From assembly GCA_029582265.1 (NCBI GenBank), contig CM055816.1, forward strand, positions 25,357,733 through 25,421,732: DNA of 64,000 bases, read 5' to 3'. The notes below the pieces were generated by a model. It saw only the letters and a list, made by a program, of their open reading frames with translations, was not told where the DNA came from and made no database searches. The DNA is from Zoroaster sp. YZ-2022. Its lineage: Eukaryota > Echinodermata > Asteroidea > Forcipulatida > Zoroasteridae. Made by a program: the position numbers and the translations under genes. Every line of letters begins with the position of its first letter. The stretch's first letter is position 1. Of this stretch, positions 55,412 to 64,000 are shown piece by piece.

Positions 55412-58321
55412 GATCAAGAATTCAGTTTTATCAATTGGCATTCATTTGTCACATGTTTACTTTCAATTCTCAGGCCCGGGTATGAAAGTTTAGGACATAT
55501 TCATTATATGCATTGTTTAATACATTCATAGTTATCATCAAATTTAGGGAAAAAACATTTTGGAAATAATATCTTTCTTAAAAATGGCAGTTCCTCAGAC
55601 TAAATAGTTTATTGTGAAGATTGATACCATCATCATCTTTATACCAACTAAGTTGTACATTAACATTCAAAGGTTTATTTTTTTTAAATATCAGTTCTAT
55701 AACCTACCTTTAAGACAAAAATATTAAATTCAACAAAACTTATTTTAGGCCTACTCTGTGTTGTGTGTCTTCATTATAATTTTTCATTATTATTTACTTG
55801 TATATTAAATAATATATATCTTCTTCAGTTAGGGTCCTTCGTTTTCAACGTTATACAAATAAATTGCCCGACTCTTTTCCTCCATGTTCAATATTGCTGT
55901 TGTTAAGTGTATATGACTATTTACCAGGCAATTTGATGGTTAACATTAATCATTTCCTCCAACCACTCTTACTCAAAGAAACTGACCATGAAGGTCCCCA
56001 AGTTGTGGAATTCTGTGGCAATCTTTTACAAATATTCAATATTAAAGCATTACGGTGTGCGTGGATTTCGCCTTGGATTGGTTCAGGAGTTATTTATCAC
56101 ATAGAACAACAATTTGTTTCCTTTAACTCTCTCTCTTGATCCATCCATTTCATGCGGAGTCCCCATGCGCAGTGCCAGTGACGTTGGCTGATGCCTTATA
56201 CACAGTATGATTGTTGCAATGAATGGGTCTAATTGTAATCATTACGTGCCATTGTGTTGATATACAGTACAATACCCAATCAGCACCGGTGCACCGGTTT
56301 CTATAACAAAGAAACAAAAGCAACTTGAAATTTCTAGTCCTTGAAAAAGCAAAATGTATACAGTGTATAATCGTTGCAATGAATAGATATTGTAATCATA
56401 CACAATATACCAAATCGACAGCGGTGCATGGGTTTCTAAAAAGAAGGAACAATTCCTTGTAGGCTGGTACAATTAACTAGCCAATTGTGTCAAAACTACA
56501 CTGCTCAAAATGCACAACACGTGAAAAGTGTTTAAAATGTTGCAGAGTGTAGTGGGTTTACCCCAAGTAAGAATTACATAATTCAAATCAGGTGTTAACA
56601 GAACTGTTTTTGCTTTAAAAAATGTTTCAATCGTCTCATAATACCAACATTTTTAGAAATCTTACGAGGCAAGATATTAACATGGTAGTTCCATGAGAGA
56701 TTCTCATCAATATCAATATCAAGGAATTTGGTGCTTACTTTAACTTGCTTTAAACTGAGAGGAACAGATCACGTATATTTGAGTTGTCTAGAAAAAAGAC
56801 TATAAAGTTGGATTTCAGCAAATTAATAGAAAGTCTATTAGATAAGAGCCAATTAATTATTTTAACTAGCTCAGTGTGTAAAATACGAGCTGCATTGTTT
56901 ACATTGTGATGGATATCAATTAAATTTATACCATCAGGAAATAAACAAAAGGATATAATTTTTGATGAATTACAAATATCATTAATATAAATAATAAAGA
57001 ATAAGGAACCTAATGCACTGCCTCGGGGAACTCTGCATGAAATGGATGGATCAAGAGAGAGTTAAAGGAAACAAACTGTTGTTCTATGTGATAAATAACT
57101 CCTGAACCAATCCAAGGCTAAATCCACGCACACCATAATGCTCTAATTTAGAAATAAGAATGTTATGAATTACATGTGTCAAAAGCCTTGGAAAGGTTCC
57201 GGAAAATACCAACAGAAAACTGCTTATTTTCTATGGCTTCAGTAATGGTATTTAAAACATTAGAAATGGCAACTTCAGGTGAACGTCAGGGTGTAAAACG
57301 TATTTCCAATGACATAATGAGATCAATTTTTATTTCAACAAGAAATGAATAAACATTTAATTTATTAATGGAAGAACAATTTTATTGACCTTCTTTATTT
57401 GTAAGCACAATAATTAATTTTACTAAATGCAAATTCTTGGGAAATACATTGTGAAGTAAATGAATTAAAGTAAATATATGAAAATCCTAAATGAAATAAA
57501 TGTTAATTATTAAGAGGGATAACGAAATCAGCAAATCTAATACATTTTCCACAGGGGGAAGTTTGGGTAGTTCAATAATTAAAGGGGGTTTCCGAAACCA
57601 TTCATCACACCTGCATCCATACACAGTGTGGTAGTTTCACACACTGTAGCCAGTGTACGTAAACGGCTTCGGCGAAGCCGAGCGAGGTCTCCGGGGTTCC
57701 CCGGTGCCCGGACTGACGCTTGCCGCGCTGGTAGGCTGAGAAAACGCCGGTGTTAAATTTGAAACGATATGTAACCATACTTTTGCCTGATTTGTGAGGC
57801 CTCTCTTAGTATGTCACCGCACCGATTTTAAAGCCGACCTATGACCAGAAACTGGAGACCTTTATTAATAAACATTTGAAGAACAACTTTATTGCCCTTC
57901 TTCATTTGTAAGCACAATAATTAATTTTACTAAATGCAAATTCTTTGGAAATACATTATGAAGTAATTGAATTAAAGTAAATATATGAATATCCTAAATG
58001 AAATAAATGTTAATCATTACAAATGACTCAGCGAGAGGATGGATCATGATATTAAAAAAAACAAAAAAACATCACAGTTATTTGTTTAGGCTGTTCATTT
58101 TATCTATTTTATTACAGGTTTTTCAGATGAATTAAAAAAAGTGCATTCAATTTAATACGCGACTCATTAAATATGATATGAAAATGAATGCTCCTTTACG
58201 TCATCATTCAATCAGCAAAACGATACATTCAAATTTATAAGTTGAGCATTCTATCGTCATGTAACCTAACTCATTGATAACGTAAGTACGTTCCAATTGA
58301 AAGAACCAATCGCAAGCGATT
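55412..58321 (+). repeat. Monomer 7 (class A at its end)
   Basis: Shares the ctctctctt insertion (about 56130) with unit 6, and lost a T in cgttttcaacg (55840). The hairpin is intact (57664). Confidence 0.9.
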
Positions 58322-61233
58322 GATCAAGAATTCAATTTTATCAATTGGCATTCATTTGTCACATGTTTACTTTCAATTCTCAGGCCCGGGTATGAAAGTT
58401 TAGGACATATTCATTATATGCATTGTTTAATACATTCATAGTTATCATCAAATTTAGGGAAAAAACATTTTGGAAATAATATCTTTCTTAAAAATGGCAG
58501 TTCCTCAGACTAAATAGTTTATTGTGAAGATTGATACCATCATCATCTTTATACCAACTAAGTTGTACATTAACATTCAAAGTTTTTTTTTTTTTAAATA
58601 TCAGTTCTATAACCTACCTTTAAGACAAAAATATTAAATTCAACAAAACTTATTTTAGGCCTACTCTGTGTTGTGTGTCTTCATTATAATTTTTCATTAT
58701 TATTTACTTGTATATTAAATAATATATATCTTCTTCAGTTAGGGTCCTTCGTTTTTCAACGTTATACAAATAAATTGCCCGACTCTTTTCCTCCATGTTC
58801 AATATTGCTGTTGTTAAGTGTATATGACTATTTACCAGGCAATTTGATGGTTAACATTAATCATTTCCTCCAACCACTCTTACTCAAAGAAACTGACCAT
58901 GAAGGTCCCCAAGTTGTGGAATTCTGTGGCAATCTTTTACAAATATTCAATATTAAAGCATTACGGTGTGCGTGGATTTCGCCTTGGATTGGTTCAGGAG
59001 CTATTCATCACATAGAACAACAATTTGTTTCCTTTAACTCTCTCTTGATCCATCCATTTCATGCGGAGTCCCCATACGCAGTGCCAGTGACGCTGGCTGA
59101 TGCCTTATACACAGTATGATTGTTGCAATGAATGGGTCTAATTGTAATCATTACGTGCCATTGTGTTGACATACAGTACAATACCCAATCAGCACCGGTG
59201 CACCGGTTTCTATAACAAAGAAACAAAAAGCAACTTGAAATTTCTAGTCCTTGAAAAAGCAAAATGTATACAGTGTATAATCGTTGCAATGAATAGATAT
59301 TGTAATCATACACAATATACCAAATCGACAGCGGTGCATGGGTTTCTAAAAAAAGAAGGGAACAATTCCTTGTAGGCTGGTACAATTAACTAGCCAATTG
59401 TGTCAAAACTACACTGCTCAAAATGCACAACACGTGAAAAGTGTTTAAAATGTTGCAGAGTGTAGTGGGTTTACCCCAAGTAAGAATTACATAATTCAAA
59501 TCAGGTGTTAACAGAACTGTTTTTGCTTTAAAAAATGTTTCAATCGTCTCATAATACCAACATTTTTAGAAATCTTACGAGGCAAGATATTAACATGGTA
59601 GTTCCATGAGAGATTCTCATCAATATCAATATCAAGGAATTTGGTGCTTACTTTAACTTGCTTTAAACTGAGAGGAACAGATCACGTATATTTGAGTTGT
59701 CTAGAAAAAGACTATAAAGTTGGATTTCAGCAAATTAATAGAAAGTCTATTAGATAAGAGCCAATTAATTATTTTAACTAGCTCAGTGTGTAAAATACGA
59801 GCTGCATTGTTTACATTGTGATGGATATCAATTAAATTTATACCATCAGGAAATAAACAAAAGGATATAATATTTGATGAATTACAAATATCATTAATAT
59901 AAATAATAAAGAATAAGGAACCTAATGCACTGCCTGGCGGAACTCTGCATGAAATGGATGGATCAAGAGAGAGTTAAAGGAAACAAACTGTTGTTCTATG
60001 TGATAAATAACTCCTGAACCAATCCAAGGCTAAATCCACGCACACCATAATGCTCTAATTTAGAAATAAGAATGTTATGAATTACATGTGTCAAAAGCCT
60101 TTGGAAAGGTTCCGGAAAATACCAACAGAAAACTGCTTATTTTCTATGGCTTCAGTAATGGTATTTAAAACATTAGAAATGGCAAGTTCAGGTGAACGTC
60201 AGGGTGTAAAACGTATTTCCAATGACATAATGAGATCAATTTTTATTTCAACAAGAAATGAATAAACATTTAATTTATTAATGGAAGAACAATTTTATTG
60301 ACCTTCTTTATTTGTAAGCACAATAATTAATTTTACTAAATGCAAATTCTTGGGAAATACATTGTGAAGTAAATGAATTAAAGTAAATATATGAAAATCC
60401 TAAATGAAATAAATGTTAATTATTAAGAGGGATAACGAAATCAGCAAATCTAATACATTTTCCACAGGGGGAAGTTTGGGTAGTTCAATAATTAAAGGGG
60501 GTTTCCGAAACCATTCATCACACCTGCATCCATACACAGTGTGGTAGTTTCACACACTGTAGCCAGTGTACGTAAACGGCTTCGGCGAAGCCGAGCGAGG
60601 TCTCCGGGGTTCCCCGGTGCCCGGACTGACGCTTGCCGCGCTGGTAGGCTGAGAAAACGCCGGTGTTAAATTTGAAACGATATGTAACCATACTTTTGCC
60701 TGATTTGTGAGGCCCTCTTAGTATGTCACCGCACCGATTTTAAAGCCGACCTATGACCAGAAACTGGAGACCTTTATTAATAAACATTTGAAGAACAACT
60801 TTATTGCCCTTCTTCATTTGTAAGCACAATAATTAATTTTACTAAATGCAAATTCTTTGGAAATACATTATGAAGTAATTGAATTAAAGTAAATATATGA
60901 ATATCCTAAATGAAATAAATGTTAATCATTACAAATGACTCAGCGAGAGGATGGATCATGATATTAAAAAAACAAAAAAACATCACAGTTATTTGTTTAG
61001 GCTGTTCATTTTATCTATTTTATTACAGGTTTTTCAGATGAATTAAAAAAAAGTGCATTCAATTTAATACGCGACTCATTAAATATGATATGAAAATGAA
61101 TGCTCCTTTACGTCATCATTCAATCAGCAAAACGATACATTCAAATTTATAAGTTGAGCATTCTATCGTCATGTAACCTAACTCATTGATAACGTAAGTA
61201 CGTTCCAATTGAAAGAACCAATCGCAAGCGATT
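58322..61233 (+). repeat. Monomer 8 (class A)
   Basis: Has gagctattcatcacatag (58996) in place of gagttatttatcacatag, shared only with unit 9, so units 8 and 9 are a recent duplicate pair. Confidence 0.9.
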
Positions 61234-64000
61234 GATCAAGAATTCAATTTTATCAATTGGCATTCATTTGTCACATGTTTACTTTCAATTCTCAGGCCCG
61301 GGTATGAAAGTTTAGGACATATTCATTATATGCATTGTTTAATACATTCACAGTTATCATCAAATTTAGGGAAAAACATTTTGGAAATAATATCTTTCTT
61401 AAAAATGGCAGTTCCTCAGACTAAATAGTTTATTGTGAAGATTGATACCATCATCATCTTTATACCAACTAAGTTGTACATTAACATTCAAATTTTTTTT
61501 TTTTTTAAATATCAGTTCTATAACCTACCTTTAAGACAAAAATATTAAATTCAACAAAACTTATTTTAGGCCTACTCTGTGTTGTGTGTCTTCATTATAA
61601 TTTTTCATTATTATTTACTTGTATATTAAATAATATATATCTTCTTCAGTTAGGGTCCTTCGTTTTTCAACGTTATACAAATAAATTGCCCGACTCTTTT
61701 CCTCCATGTTCAATATTGCTGTTGTTAAGTGTATATGACTATTTACCAGGCAATTTGATGGTTAACATTAATCATTTCCTCCAACCACTCTTACTCAAAG
61801 AAACTGACCATGAAGGTCCCCAAGTTGTGGAATTCTGTGGCAATCTTTTACAAATATTCAATATTAAAGCATTACGGTGTGCGTGGATTTCGCCTTGGAT
61901 TGGTTCAGGAGCTATTCATCACATAGAACAACAATTTGTTTCCTTTAACTCTCTCTTGATCCATCCATTTCATGCGGAGTCCCCATACGCAGTGCCAGTG
62001 ACGCTGGCTGATGCCTTATACACAGTATGATTGTTGCAATGAATGGGTCTAATTGTAATCATTACGTGCCATTGTGTTGACATACAGTACAATACCCAAT
62101 CAGCACCGGTGCACCGGTTTCTATAACAAAGAAACAAAAGCAACTTGAAATTTCTAGTCCTTGAAAAGCAAAATGTATACAGTGTATAATCGTTGCAATG
62201 AATAGATATTGTAATCATACACAATATACCAAATCGACAGCGGTGCATGGGTTTCTAAAAAAAGAAGGGAACAATTCCTTGTAGGCTGGTACAATTAACT
62301 AGCCAATTGTGTCAAAACTACACTGCTCAAAATGCACAACACGTGAAAAGTGTTTAAAATGTTGCAGAGTGTAGTGGGTTTACCCCAAGTAAGAATTACA
62401 TAATTCAAATCAGGTGTTAACAGAACTGTTTTTGCTTTAAAAAATGTTTCAATCGTCTCATAATACCAACATTTTTAGAAATCTTACGAGGCAAGATATT
62501 AACATGGTAGTTCCATGAGAGATTCTCATCAATATCAATATCAAGGAATTTGGTGCTTACTTTAACTTGCTTTAAACTGAGAGGAACAGATCACGTATAT
62601 TTGAGTTGTCTAGAAAAAAAGACTATAAAGTTGGATTTCAGCAAATTAATAGAAAGTCTATTAGATAAGAGCCAATTAATTATTTTAACTAGCTCAGTGT
62701 GTAAAATACGAGCTGCATTGTTTACATTGTGATGGATATCAATTAAATGTATACCATCAGGAAATAAACAAAAGGATATACTTTTTGATGAATTACAAAT
62801 ATCATTAATATAAATAATAAAGAATAAGGAACCTAATGCACTGCCTTGGGGAACTCTGCATGAAATGGATGGATCAAGAGAGAGTTAAAGGAAACAAACT
62901 GTTGTTCTATGTGATAAATAACTCCTGAACCAATCCAAGGCTAAATCCACGCACACCATAATGCTCTAATTTAGAAATAAGAATGTTATGAATTACATGT
63001 GTCAAAAGCCTTGGAAAGGTTCCGGAAAATACCAACAGAAAACTGCTTATTTTCTATGGCTTCAGTAATGGTATTTAAAACATTAGAAATGGCAAGTTCA
63101 GGTGAACGTCAGGGTGTAAAACGTATTTCCAATGACATAATGAGATCAATTTTTATTTCAACAAGAAATGAATAAACATTTAATTTATTAATGGAAGAAC
63201 AATTTTATTGACCTTCTTTATTTGTAAGCACAATAATTAATTTTACTAAATGCAAATTCTTGGGAAATACATTGTGAAGTAAATGAATTAAAAGTAAATA
63301 TATGAAAATCCTAAATGAAATAAATGTTAATTATTAAGAGGGATAACGAAATCAGCAAATCTAATACATTTTCCACAGGGGGAAGTTTGGGTAGTTCAAT
63401 AATTAAAGGGGGTTTCCGAAACCATTCATCACACCTGCATCCATACACAGTGTGGTAGTTTCACACACTGTAGCCAGTGTACGTAAACGGCTTCGGCGAA
63501 GCCGAGCGAGGTCTCCGGGGTTCCCCGGTGCCCGGACTGACGCTTGCCGCGCTGGTAGGCTGAGAAAACGCCGGTGTTAAATTTGAAACGATATGTAACC
63601 ATACTTTTGCCTGATTTGTGAGGCCTCTCTTAGTATGTCACCGCACCGATTTTAAAGCCGACCTATGACCAGAAACTGGAGACCTTTATTAATAAACATT
63701 TGAAGAACAACTTTATTGCCCTTCTTCATTTGTAAGCACAATAATTAATTTTACTAAATGCAAATTCTTTGGAAATACATTATGAAGTAATTGAATTAAA
63801 GTAAATATATGAATATCCTAAATGAAATAAATGTTAATCATTACAAATGACTCAGCGAGAGGATGGATCATGATATTAAAAAAAACAAAAAAACATCACA
63901 GTTATTTGTTTAGGCTGTTCATTTGTATCTATTTTATTACAGGTTTTTCAGATGAATTAAAAAAAGTGCATTCAATTTAATACGCGACTCATTAAATATG
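61234..64000 (+). repeat. Monomer 9 (class A, cut by window end)
   Basis: 2767 bp present. Closest to unit 8. Lacks only the last ~145 bp, so the array continues past the window. Confidence 0.9.

Larger units (their letters stand above)
37898..64000 (+). repeat. Tandem array of nine ~2.91-kb composite monomers
   Basis: Unit starts (gatcaaga) fall at 37898, 40836, 43753, 46670, 49581, 52495, 55412, 58322 and 61234, giving units of 2938, 2917, 2917, 2911, 2914, 2917, 2910 and 2912 bp and a final partial one. Copies are nearly identical apart from scattered substitutions and T-run length changes. Each contains (unit 1 coordinates) an AT-rich first part; a plus-strand LINE piece, 38541-38660; a direct duplication, about 38690-38810 and 38847-38945; a minus-strand dead RT, about 39060-39800; a GC-rich hairpin cluster, 40154-40225; and an AT-rich end. 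No functional gene is supported. Confidence 0.95.

Overview
This window looks like nuclear DNA of a marine invertebrate, most likely a deuterostome such as an echinoderm. That placement is an inference from the repeat content: CR1/Jockey-like LINEs, tRNA-derived SINEs ending in GCGCTATATAAAT plus (ATT)n, frequent AGGCCTA words and many small inverted-repeat elements. No complete host gene is evident. Most of the window is mobile or tandemly repeated DNA.

Layout. 1-9.3 kb: AT-rich intergenic DNA with a palindrome, a 147-bp foldback, two possible host exons at 2.35-2.83 kb, a 0.7-kb tandem duplication, a 65-bp minisatellite (about 27 copies) and a G-run/C-run minisatellite. 9.5-12.4 kb: a 5'-truncated LINE with endonuclease and reverse transcriptase, broken near its end. 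13.6-22.6 kb: old scattered fragments of a repeat that recurs later as a satellite, plus MITE-like and SINE-like pieces. 23.2-26.5 kb: a dead, inverted LINE fragment joined to somewhat more than one monomer's worth of a 2.9-kb satellite.

26.5-37.9 kb is the most interesting part: a Polinton/Maverick-like (adintovirus-like) endogenous DNA virus. It starts with a terminal sequence beginning AGTAGTATG, placed inside a satellite monomer. A double SINE sits just inside the end. Then come a Cys-rich protein, a minus-strand block of small structural or membrane proteins (two of them paralogous), a broken plus-strand structural gene, two minus-strand coiled-coil membrane proteins, an intact 424-residue putative major capsid gene, a broken A32-type packaging ATPase, an 11-bp minisatellite, four or five small proteins and a retrovirus-type integrase. 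The integrase is cut at its second catalytic aspartate, where the satellite resumes at a shared 12-base word. The right end of the element is missing, and no protein-primed polymerase or protease gene is seen. The capsid, ATPase and membrane proteins would form the virion module and the integrase would insert the genome. Several of these genes have frame changes at A/T runs or in-frame stops.

37.9-64.0 kb is a head-to-tail array of nine monomers of about 2.91 kb (the last cut by the window end). The monomer is composite: it holds a dead reverse transcriptase piece on the minus strand, a second 120-bp piece of the same LINE on the plus strand about 1 kb away, an internal direct duplication and a GC-rich cluster of three hairpins. 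Two monomer classes are interspersed. No RNA gene, CRISPR array or bacterial-type operon was found.
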